Assembly (NCBI GenBank): GCA_020024185.1 | Contig: JAHHUD010000063.1 | Location: 1-8,447 of the forward strand | From: Oscillospiraceae bacterium | Lineage (GTDB): Bacteria > Bacillota > Clostridia > Oscillospirales > Ruminococcaceae | Reading direction: 5' to 3' | Length of the DNA stretch: 8,447 nt | In this document: piece after piece, positions 1 to 7,400 of the stretch | Layout: every line of letters starts with the position of its first letter | Numbering within the stretch: position 1 is the first letter of the stretch | Program-made: the position numbers and the translations under genes | Notes under the pieces: model-generated | Seen by the model: only the letters and a program-made list of their open reading frames with translations | Told to the model about the DNA's origin: nothing | Databases searched by the model: none

Positions 1-48
1 ATAATCTCAAATAAATAAAATTTAAAAAATTATATATACATAAATATA

Positions 49-80
49 AAAGGTACCTATCTTATGATAAGTACCTTTTT
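49..80. terminator. Intrinsic terminator, probably bidirectional
   Basis: An 8-bp stem, AAAGGTAC (49-56) with GTACCTTT (71-78), continues after one mismatch into a 4-bp upper stem (58-61 with 66-69) and a TTAT loop. A T-run follows on the plus strand (76-80), and a shorter T-rich stretch follows on the minus strand (51 down to 48). It begins 4 nt beyond the stop codon of the minus-strand DUF2142 gene, so it should end that transcript. It could also end a plus-strand transcript entering from the left. Confidence 0.8.
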
Positions 81-83
81 GTT

Positions 84-2246
84 TTAATATATAACCTTTG
101 TATTTACTGCCATAATTGTAAATCCGTCAAGTATAATAAGCACATTCACAATAGCAAGAGCAAATAAAAGTATTTTATCTATATTCTTTTTAATAACAAT
201 ATTGTCATTTGTAAAAAACAATATAATAAGTGGCAAAACCGGATAGAAATATCTTCCCTGAATACCAAAAACGGTTGTGTAGTTAATCGGTGTCCAAGTT
301 ATGCAAGCAAGGCAAGACAAACCACAAGCCACAAGTGCCACAAACAGTCCCCATGCTTTTCTCATTCCTTTATATTGCAAAACATAATCTGACTTTTGCA
401 GTATTGATAAAAATACTATTGCTATTATCGAAATTGTATATAGCCAATTTATTTTTACCGGAGACACAATCACTTCGCCAAATATTCCGCCAAAAACCTG
501 TTGAATATACAAAACTGTATTTTCTTGTATTGTGTTAATAACAAGTTTTATGGTTTGTGGTATGTGTCTTAATATATATCCAAATGTAAAATAGTTTCTG
601 TTATCTCCGTTTTCTCCAATATCGGTATACATATCGTACTGTAACGCAACTTCGCCGTTTTGAACATTTTCATCTTGCAAAACATTATCACTATTTAAAA
701 TGTCTTTATTTTCTTGAGTTACTCCGGTATTTTCATTTTGAATATCAGTAATTTGTTGGTTTGAAACATTTGTATCATTTGTCAAAGTTTTTACAACTCC
801 TATATTATATCCTGCCCACATAATCAACGCACAAGACACGATTATAATATAAGATGCAACAGCTTTTTTAAAGCTTGCAAATTTATTTACAGGAATTATA
901 AAACACAAGCCAACAACTGCAATATATACAGTTTTTGACGGAGCAATACAACCTGCAATTAAACTTAGGATTATTATATCTTTAATTTCAATTTTTTCTT
1001 TGTTATATGTTAAATTAAATATATATGCAATAAATAAAAAGCAAAGAGAAATAACTAAAGTATCATAAGAGAAAGAGCCTGCAAGTTGAAGTGGAATTGG
1101 TGTAAGCGCCATAACTGTAAAAGCAGTTTTATATATAGGCATAATTTTTATTGCAATATAAACTAATACAACATATAAAAGCAGATTTGCAATTCTACCG
1201 AAAATAATCATTGGTATAAATCCAAGTCCCAAAATTCTTGCCAAAGTTATTCCCAAAGTCTGCACCCAATAAAGTGGGGCAAACACTTGTGCAACTTTTG
1301 CGTTAACTGCAACAAGCTCTGTTTTTCCTTTTGATGTAGAGAAAAATCCTTCATACATTTGCTGAATTTCAAAAGCATTATAGTTAATTGGCTTTGTAAA
1401 TTCTTTTGCGTCACATTTTCTTACAAGCAGTTTTTGTCCGTCAAAGCTATTTTTTATTCCCATAAGCTCATTTGATTTATAATAGCTTGACGCAATATGA
1501 ACATATTCATCTGGAGCAGCTTTAAACGGTGCATATATTGTAAAAACAAACCCAAATATAAGTGCAAAAATCATAAATATTGTCTGCATCTTAGCTTTTG
1601 CAACAAATATTACAAAATACATAACTATCAAAAACGCCAATAAGATGGCACAAAGAGCAAGATAATATTTCCACATACCCGCTGTGACATATTTTGTTAT
1701 GTATTGCAGTGCCAAAGTTCCTTGCACAAACTCTCCGTTTTCTTTTATATCCTCAAAGTTTTCAACAGTTTTTTCGCTTTTCCACAATGCAATTTTATCT
1801 TCTTCACTTTTTGGTTTTGTATATATATGGATTATATATTTTTCATCTTTTTCAGATAAAAAATTTTTTCCACCAAAAATAAATCTTTTAAAAGTGTTAT
1901 CTTTTATTGTTGTCATATCATCACTGGAGGTTGCTATTACATTTCCGTTTATATCCAACAAATCAACAAATATTGTGCCAAAGCAAACACGGTTATATGT
2001 GTGCAGGTTTAAATTAACCCCATAAAAATCTGTATTTTCTTTAACTGTTATTTGTTGCATAACGCCTTTTTCATCAATAATACTATCTGTCAAAACAGAA
2101 TAATCATCATTTATTATTTCTCTGTATCCAAGTCCAATAGACTGTCTGACTGTATCATATCCAACCCATGCAAAACATATAACAGCACACAATATAATTA
2201 TTCCAACAACAACTATATGTTTATACTTTTTAAAAGTTTCTTTCAT
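84..2246 (-). CDS. DUF2142 family polytopic membrane protein (putative GT-C-like glycosyltransferase)
   Basis: The 720-residue product starts with one membrane segment (about residues 11-29). An extracytoplasmic domain of about 160 residues follows, with a beta-rich look around the TYNR and FVDLLDINGN stretches (83-102). About ten further hydrophobic segments run from residue 192 to the end. Conserved-looking signatures fit DUF2142: PDEYVH (245-250) just after a membrane segment, SFSYDTL (391-397), and QGRYFYP (663-669) near the C-terminus. Members of this family are integral membrane proteins often found in envelope polysaccharide loci and resemble GT-C glycosyltransferases that use lipid-linked sugars; activity here is inferred. 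A loop at about 488-550 is rich in Asn, Gln, Asp and Glu. The ATG start is supported by GGAG at 2255-2258 with an 8-nt spacer. The gene appears monocistronic, between its own promoter region and the terminator at 49-80. No glycan genes are adjacent, so the substrate is unknown. Confidence 0.85.
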   Translation of the reverse strand: MKETFKKYKHIVVVGIIILCAVICFAWVGYDTVRQSIGLGYREIINDDYSVLTDSIIDEKGVMQQITVKENTDFYGVNLNLHTYNRVCFGTIFVDLLDINGNVIATSSDDMTTIKDNTFKRFIFGGKNFLSEKDEKYIIHIYTKPKSEEDKIALWKSEKTVENFEDIKENGEFVQGTLALQYITKYVTAGMWKYYLALCAILLAFLIVMYFVIFVAKAKMQTIFMIFALIFGFVFTIYAPFKAAPDEYVHIASSYYKSNELMGIKNSFDGQKLLVRKCDAKEFTKPINYNAFEIQQMYEGFFSTSKGKTELVAVNAKVAQVFAPLYWVQTLGITLARILGLGFIPMIIFGRIANLLLYVVLVYIAIKIMPIYKTAFTVMALTPIPLQLAGSFSYDTLVISLCFLFIAYIFNLTYNKEKIEIKDIIILSLIAGCIAPSKTVYIAVVGLCFIIPVNKFASFKKAVASYIIIVSCALIMWAGYNIGVVKTLTNDTNVSNQQITDIQNENTGVTQENKDILNSDNVLQDENVQNGEVALQYDMYTDIGENGDNRNYFTFGYILRHIPQTIKLVINTIQENTVLYIQQVFGGIFGEVIVSPVKINWLYTISIIAIVFLSILQKSDYVLQYKGMRKAWGLFVALVACGLSCLACITWTPINYTTVFGIQGRYFYPVLPLIILFFTNDNIVIKKNIDKILLFALAIVNVLIILDGFTIMAVNTKVIY

Positions 2247-2292
2247 TATTAAAACTCCACTATTTATAATTATTTAATAGACATATTAACCC

Positions 2293-2322
2293 ATTATATT
2301 GATTATAATGTTAGCATTTTAA
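2293..2322 (-). promoter_or_regulatory. Candidate promoter of the DUF2142 gene
   Basis: Read on the minus strand, TTAAAA (2322-2317, 4 of 6 matches to TTGACA) is separated by 18 nt from a perfect TATAAT (2298-2293). Transcription would start near 2286, giving a leader of about 40 nt before the GGAG site. A second TATAAT (2307-2302) lies just upstream but has no good -35 partner at normal spacing. The region is so AT-rich that chance matches are likely. Confidence 0.4.
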
Positions 2323-2343
2323 GTTTTATAAATCAAGTAATAT

Positions 2344-2374
2344 AAAAAGCAGAGGTATTATCACCCCTGCTTTT
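2344..2374 (-). terminator. Intrinsic terminator of the corC-like/Nudix operon
   Basis: The arms are 2345-2356 and 2363-2374, a 12-bp stem with one A-C mismatch and a 6-nt loop. On the minus strand the 3' arm ends in a run of five T (complement of 2348-2344). It starts 2 nt past the Nudix stop codon, so it closes that operon and separates it from the DUF2142 gene downstream on the same strand. Confidence 0.85.
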
Positions 2375-2376
2375 AT

Positions 2377-2922
2377 TTATATATCCATGTATTCTTTTGC
2401 TTTTAAAACAGCAATTTGAGTTTTGCCATCTCTTATCTCATTATCCATACACATTTTGTACATTTTATCATACGGCATTTTTTCTGTGGTTATAAACTCA
2501 TCACTGTCAAAATTTGTTTGTCCGGCAACAAGACCTTTTGCAAGATATAAGTAAATTCTTTCACTGCAATAACCAACAGTTGGCCAATATTCTCCAAGAT
2601 AAACAAATTCTTTTGCAGTAAAACCGGTTTCTTCTTTAAGTTCTCTTTTACCTGCTTCAAGGTGATTTTCACCTTTTTCCAATTTACCGGCAGGAATTTC
2701 AACAACTTCTCTCTCAAAAGCAGCTCTGTATTGACGCACAAAATAAACATTTCCCTGTTCATCTATCGGCAATATTGCCACACCACCGTTATGATACACA
2801 ACTTCTCTCTTGCTTTGTTCTCCGTTTTCTAAAATAACATCTCTCAATCCAACACGAAAAACTTTTCCGGCAAAAACTTCTTGTTCACTTATAATTTTTT
2901 CAAAATGCTCTGGACAATTCAT
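2377..2922 (-). CDS. Nudix hydrolase, ADP-ribose pyrophosphatase type
   Basis: This 181-residue protein has a full Nudix box, G-x5-E-x7-R-E-L-x-E-E-x-G-F, at residues 79-101, with the metal-binding glutamates R-E-L-K-E-E at 93-98. Family features of ADP-ribose pyrophosphatases are also present: an N-terminal beta region with the GGVAILPID stretch (46-54), FVRQYR (61-66) before the box, WPTVGYCSERIYLYLA (113-128) after it, and a C-terminal DGKTQIAVLKAK segment (165-176). The length is normal. The known reaction is Mg2+-dependent hydrolysis of ADP-ribose to AMP and ribose-5-phosphate in the cytoplasm; other nucleotide-sugar substrates remain possible. The ATG lies 5 nt after the stop of the CorC-like gene, and its GAGGA site (2932-2936) sits inside the last codons of that gene, which suggests co-transcription and perhaps translational coupling. 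A strong terminator follows directly. Confidence 0.9.
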   Translation of the reverse strand: MNCPEHFEKIISEQEVFAGKVFRVGLRDVILENGEQSKREVVYHNGGVAILPIDEQGNVYFVRQYRAAFEREVVEIPAGKLEKGENHLEAGKRELKEETGFTAKEFVYLGEYWPTVGYCSERIYLYLAKGLVAGQTNFDSDEFITTEKMPYDKMYKMCMDNEIRDGKTQIAVLKAKEYMDI

Positions 2923-2927
2923 GGATA

Positions 2928-4127
2928 TTATTCCTCTGTTTCTTTAATCTCTTTTTCAGCCTTAACAGATACAATGCGTCTGTCAGCAACATTGAGAACG
3001 GTAAATTTTACACCCTTATATTCTACAACTGCATTTTCATTTTCTTCCGGAATACGAGCAAGAACATCAATAATCATACCTCCGACAGTATCAAAATCTT
3101 CTTCATCTTCCTCATCTTCTTCAATATCTATATCAAATAAATCCATTGCATCATAAATATTTAAAGATGCTTTAAAGATATATGTATTATCATCAATTTT
3201 CTGATATTCTTCATCTTCGTTATCGTATTCATCTTGAATATTTCCAACAATTTCTTCCAATATATCTTCCATTGTTATAATACCGCTTGTTCCGCCATAT
3301 TCATCAACAACAATAGCCATTTGCATTCTTTTTATTTTAAATTGCAAAAGCAGTTCATTTGCAGAACAAGTTTTTGGTATAAACATTGCTTTTCTTGCAA
3401 ATTCTTTTACCGGCAGTTCCATTTTTTCTTTATCCCCTGCAACACTTAAAAGGTCCTTTGCATAAAGCAATCCTGTAACAGTATCAATTGTGCCGGAATA
3501 TATAGGAATTCTTGAAAAACCTTTTTGTTGCATTTTTTCAATAGCTTTTGCACAGCTATCATTTTCGTTTACAGCCAAAACATCTGTACGATGCTTCATA
3601 ATTTCGCCTACAGCAATATCATCAAGCTCAAAGATATTTTCAATCATTTCTTTTCTATCATCGTCTATAAGCTCATCAGACGCATCTTCAACCAATTCCA
3701 TAACATCTTCCTGAGTAACTTTAGACTCTGTTTTAAGTTTAAAGATTTTAAAAACAGCAATAACCGGAATACTTATAATAAATGTCAAAGAATAATTTAA
3801 TACTGTAATAAACGGTTTTAAAATTTTTTCAACAAAAGACATTTTATCGTGTTGTGCAATGCCAATACAGTACGGCATAACAACGCCAAATAAAACAAAA
3901 AGCGCCCCCAAAATACATTGCCACAAAAGCACAAATTTTGGCAATACAAAATAAACTAATACACCAAAATTTAAAAGGAATAAAGTCCCTGCACTTATAA
4001 GACTTGGAGAAACTCCAATCTCATAATCATCATAGGCTTCATCTACTCTTGTTTCAGATATATAAAGGCACAAAACAACACTAATTATAAAGTTAATTGT
4101 AAACAAAATACTCCCATCGGGATCCAT
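2928..4127 (-). CDS. CNNM/CorC (HlyC) family membrane protein with CBS pair and divergent DUF21 domain
   Basis: The product is 399 residues from the ATG at 4127. Four hydrophobic segments (about 7-25, 44-62, 66-90, 105-127) form a DUF21-like membrane domain. Two CBS domains follow (about 173-225 and 238-293, the second with the typical VVDEYGGTSGIITMEDILEEIVG run), then a C-terminal CorC_HlyC domain (about 305-390) with an acidic strip and the DTVGG turn (346-350). The family is linked to Mg2+/Co2+ efflux or ion homeostasis, and CBS pairs bind adenine nucleotides. The membrane domain is short and keeps only traces of the usual motifs (see findings). AGGAG (4138-4142) lies 10 nt before this ATG. 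A TTG at 4131-4133 would add two residues but sits only 4 nt from AGGAG, and MDPD is a common start in clostridial relatives, so ATG is preferred. It is the first gene of an operon with the Nudix hydrolase. Confidence 0.88.
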   Translation of the reverse strand: MDPDGSILFTINFIISVVLCLYISETRVDEAYDDYEIGVSPSLISAGTLFLLNFGVLVYFVLPKFVLLWQCILGALFVLFGVVMPYCIGIAQHDKMSFVEKILKPFITVLNYSLTFIISIPVIAVFKIFKLKTESKVTQEDVMELVEDASDELIDDDRKEMIENIFELDDIAVGEIMKHRTDVLAVNENDSCAKAIEKMQQKGFSRIPIYSGTIDTVTGLLYAKDLLSVAGDKEKMELPVKEFARKAMFIPKTCSANELLLQFKIKRMQMAIVVDEYGGTSGIITMEDILEEIVGNIQDEYDNEDEEYQKIDDNTYIFKASLNIYDAMDLFDIDIEEDEEDEEDFDTVGGMIIDVLARIPEENENAVVEYKGVKFTVLNVADRRIVSVKAEKEIKETEE

Positions 4128-4185
4128 TTTCAAAGCTCTCCTTTTTATAAAAATTCACATAATAAAAATAGCAATACTGTAAATA

Positions 4186-4214
4186 ATAGTATCATTATAA
4201 ATTTCCTTTGTCAA
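4186..4214 (-). promoter_or_regulatory. Promoter of the corC-like/Nudix operon
   Basis: On the minus strand a perfect TTGACA (4214-4209) is followed after 17 nt by TACTAT (4191-4186), with TG one base upstream of it, forming an extended -10 element. Transcription would begin near 4179, about 50 nt before the ATG at 4127. This is the best promoter match in the window. Confidence 0.7.
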
Positions 4215-4233
4215 TCAAATCAATTTTCAAAAC

Positions 4234-4247
4234 AAAGCTATAGCTTT
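4234..4247. repeat. Perfect 14-bp palindrome between divergent promoters
   Basis: AAAGCTATAGCTTT is a perfect inverted repeat with no spacer. It lies 19 bp upstream of the -35 box of the corC-like operon and well upstream of the oxidoreductase promoter. It might be an operator for a dimeric regulator, but a palindrome of this length can arise by chance in AT-rich DNA and no second copy was noticed. Confidence 0.35.
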
Positions 4248-4368
4248 TAGCAATATCTCTTATAACTTTTTTTTAAGAGTATAATGCATGTATTTATAAT
4301 ATTTTATTAAATATTTGTATTAAAAGTGACGAAAAACATTATTTACTAATTGTTGTGTGACTTTGTCC

Positions 4369-4397
4369 TTTACTTATACTATATTTGGTGATAGAAT
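4369..4397 (+). promoter_or_regulatory. Candidate promoter of the pyruvate:ferredoxin oxidoreductase gene
   Basis: TTTACT (4369-4374) and TAGAAT (4392-4397) are 17 nt apart, with TG at 4389-4390 giving an extended -10 element. The start would be near 4404, leaving a leader of about 54 nt. An overlapping alternative is TTGTGT (4353-4358) with TATACT (4375-4380) at a 16-nt spacing. Both would yield a monocistronic transcript. No clear operator such as a Rex-type palindrome overlaps either one. Confidence 0.5.
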
Positions 4398-4440
4398 AAA
4401 GCTGTAAAAACGGGTGAACTATAAGTAGCCCTTAACATAT

Positions 4441-4449
4441 AAAGGAGGT
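4441..4449 (+). promoter_or_regulatory. Strong Shine-Dalgarno site of the oxidoreductase gene
   Basis: AAAGGAGGT is an almost perfect complement to the 16S rRNA 3' end, with 9 nt between GGAGG and the ATG at 4458. It fixes the start codon and agrees with the highly expressed codon style of the gene. Confidence 0.9.
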
Positions 4450-4457
4450 CATTTCCA

Positions 4458-7400
4458 ATGGCAAGAAAAAGAATTTCCATGGATGGTAACACAGCTGCTG
4501 CTCACGTTAGCTATGCTTTCACAGAAGTTGCTGGTATTTTCCCAATTACACCATCCTCTGTTATGGCTGAACAAACTGACACTTGGGCAGCTAATGGCAA
4601 AAAGAATATCTTCGGCACAGAAGTTAAGGTTGTAGAAATGCAGTCTGAAGCTGGTGCTGCAGGTACAGTGCACGGCTCACTTCAAGCAGGTGCTCTCACA
4701 ACAACATATACAGCATCACAAGGTTTGCTCCTTATGATTCCAAACATGTACAAAATCGCTGGTGAATTATTGCCAAGTGTTATTCATGTTTCTGCTCGTT
4801 GTGTTGCTTCACACGCTCTCAACATCTTCGGTGACCACTCCGACATTTACGCTTGTCGTCAGACAGGTTATGCAATGTTGGCAGAATCTAACCCTCAAGA
4901 AGTTATGGACCTTGGCGCTGTTGCTCACCTTGCAACAATTGAAGGCCGTGTTCCAGTTCTCAACTTCTTTGACGGTTTCAGAACTTCTCACGAAATTCAA
5001 AAAATCGAAGCTTGGGATTATGAAGACCTTAAAGAAATGGTTAATATGGACGCTATCAACAGATTCCGTAAAGCTTCTTTAAACCCAGAACACCCAGTGC
5101 TCCGCGGTACAGCACAAAACGGCGATATCTTCTTCCAAGCAAGAGAATCTTGCAACACTTACTATGACGCTTTCCCAGCAGTTGTAGAAAAATACATGGA
5201 TAAAGTTAACGCAAAACTTGGTACAGAATACAAACTCTTCAACTACTACGGTGCTCCAGATGCTGAAAGAATTATCATCGCAATGGGTTCTGTATGTGAC
5301 ACAATTGAAGAAGTTATCGATTACATGAATGCAGCAGGCGAAAAAGTTGGTCTTGTAAAAGTTAGACTTTACCGTCCATTTGTTGCTAAAAAATTAATTG
5401 AAGCTATCCCTGCAACAGCTAAGAAAATTGCTGTTCTTGACAGAACAAAAGAACCAGGTAGCTTAGGTGAACCACTTTACCTTGACGTTGTTACAGCATT
5501 GTCTATTGAAGGTGCTATGCAAGGCAGAACAGTTGTTGGCGGTCGTTACGGTCTTGGTTCAAAAGACACAACACCAGCTTGCGTATTTGCAGTTTACAAC
5601 AACTTGGCTCTTGAAACACCAAAAGCAAACTTCACAGTAGGTATCGAAGATGACGTTACAAACCACTCTCTCCCACTTCCTACAGAAGTTCCAGCAACAG
5701 CTGATAAATCTTGTGTATCTTGCAAATTCTGGGGTCTCGGCGGTGACGGTACTGTTGGTGCAAACAAAAACTCCATCAAAATCATCGGTGATAACACAGA
5801 AAAATATGTTCAAGCATACTTCCAGTATGACTCAAAGAAAACAGGTGGTGTAACAATCTCCCACTTGCGTTTTGGTGATAAACCAATCAAATCCACATAC
5901 TACATCAACAAAGCAGACTTTGTTGCTTGTCATAACCCATCTTACATCATCAAAGGCTTTAAGATGGTTAACGATGTTAAACCAGGCGGTATCTTCCTTA
6001 TCAACTGTCAGTGGACACCAGAAGAATTAAGCGCACACTTGCCAGCAGAAAGCAAACGTTATATTGCTCAAAACAATATTCAACTTTATACAATCAATGC
6101 TATTGACCTTGCAAAAGAAATCGGCATGGGCAAACGTACAAACACAATTCTTCAATCCGCATTCTTTGCACTTGCAAACATCTTGCCAGTTGAAGAAGCT
6201 GTTGACCACATGAAAAAAGCTGCTTACAAATCTTACAGCAAAAAAGGTGAAGATATTGTAAAAATGAACTATACAGCAATTGACACAGGTAAAGACAGAC
6301 TTGTTAAAATTGATGTTCCAGCAGATTGGGCAAACGCAACTGATGATGTTAAAGAAGAAAAAGAAATCAAAACTTCAAACCCAATGCTCAAACACTTTGC
6401 AAAAGAAATTCTTGAACCAATCAGCATCATGAATGGTGACAGCCTCCCAGTATCCGTATTTAAAGGTTACGAAGATGGTACATTCCCACAAGGTCTTGCA
6501 GCATTTGAAAAACGTGGTGTTGCAGTTGACGTTCCAGAATGGACACCAGAAAACTGTATCCAATGTAACCAGTGTTCAATTGTTTGTCCACACGCAACAA
6601 TTAGACCATTTGTTCTCAATAAAGAAGAAGTTGAAGCTGCTCCAGCAGTTCTCAAAAAAGCTCCAAAAATGACTGGTAAAGGTTGCGAAGACTACACATT
6701 CACAATCAGCATCAGCCCACTTGACTGTATGGGTTGTGGACTTTGTGTAAACGTATGTCCTGCTCCAACAAAAGCTCTTGCTATGAAAGGTCAAGAATCT
6801 CAATGGCCACAACAAGAAGCATTTGACTACACAGTTGAAAAAGTTTCTGAAAAACAACTTCCATTTGCTGCAAACAGCGTAAAAGGTTCACAGTTCAACC
6901 AACCAATGCTTGAATTCTCCGGCGCTTGTGCAGGTTGTGTAGAAACAGCATATGCAAAACTTGTTACACAGCTCTTTGGTGATAGAATGTACATTGCAAA
7001 TGCAACAGGTTGTTCTTCAATCTGGGGTGGTTCTGCTCCTTCTACACCATACACAGTAAACAAAGAAGGTCACGGTCCAGCATGGGGCAACAGCTTGTTT
7101 GAAGATAATGCTGAATTTGGTCTTGGTATCTTCCTTGGTCAAAAAGCAATCAGAGAAAGACTTGCTGGCAAACTCAGAGAAATGGCAGAAACAGCAACTG
7201 GCGAACTTAAAGAAGCTATTGACGGTTTCTTTGCAACATACTCTGAAGGTGCAGCAAACAAAGTTGCAACAGAAAAACTCGTTGCAGCTCTTGAAAAAGA
7301 CGGCAGCGAAGATGCAAAATACATTCTTACAGATAAAGAATTCTTGGCTAAGAAATCTATCTGGATTTTCGGTGGCGACGGCTGGGCATACGACATCGGC

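Larger units (their letters stand above)
4128..4457. other. Divergent intergenic region between the corC-like and pyruvate oxidoreductase genes
   Basis: This stretch of about 330 bases is strongly AT-rich and has no credible coding frame. It contains a minus-strand promoter (4186-4214), a 14-bp perfect palindrome (4234-4247), a plus-strand promoter (about 4369-4397), a small possible leader hairpin (4412-4431) and the strong ribosome binding site of the oxidoreductase gene. The middle part (about 4250-4350) has several TATAAT-like runs without good -35 partners, and I see nothing else there. Confidence 0.7.

Noticed and set aside
1684..2025. 113-codon plus-strand open frame inside the DUF2142 gene
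   Set aside because: It is antisense to the extracytoplasmic domain of a gene with clear family signatures, and has no ribosome site of its own.
4131..4133. TTG as the start codon of the CorC-like gene
   Set aside because: It is only 4 nt from AGGAG, while the ATG at 4127 is at a better distance and gives the MDPD start common in relatives. The difference is two residues.
4326..4361. Two GTGAC copies 31 bp apart upstream of the oxidoreductase promoter
   Set aside because: Five-base matches are expected by chance and there is no wider similarity around them.
6576..6857. Minus-strand open frame across the ferredoxin domain of the oxidoreductase
   Set aside because: It is antisense to the conserved cysteine motifs, with no ribosome site or recognisable domain.
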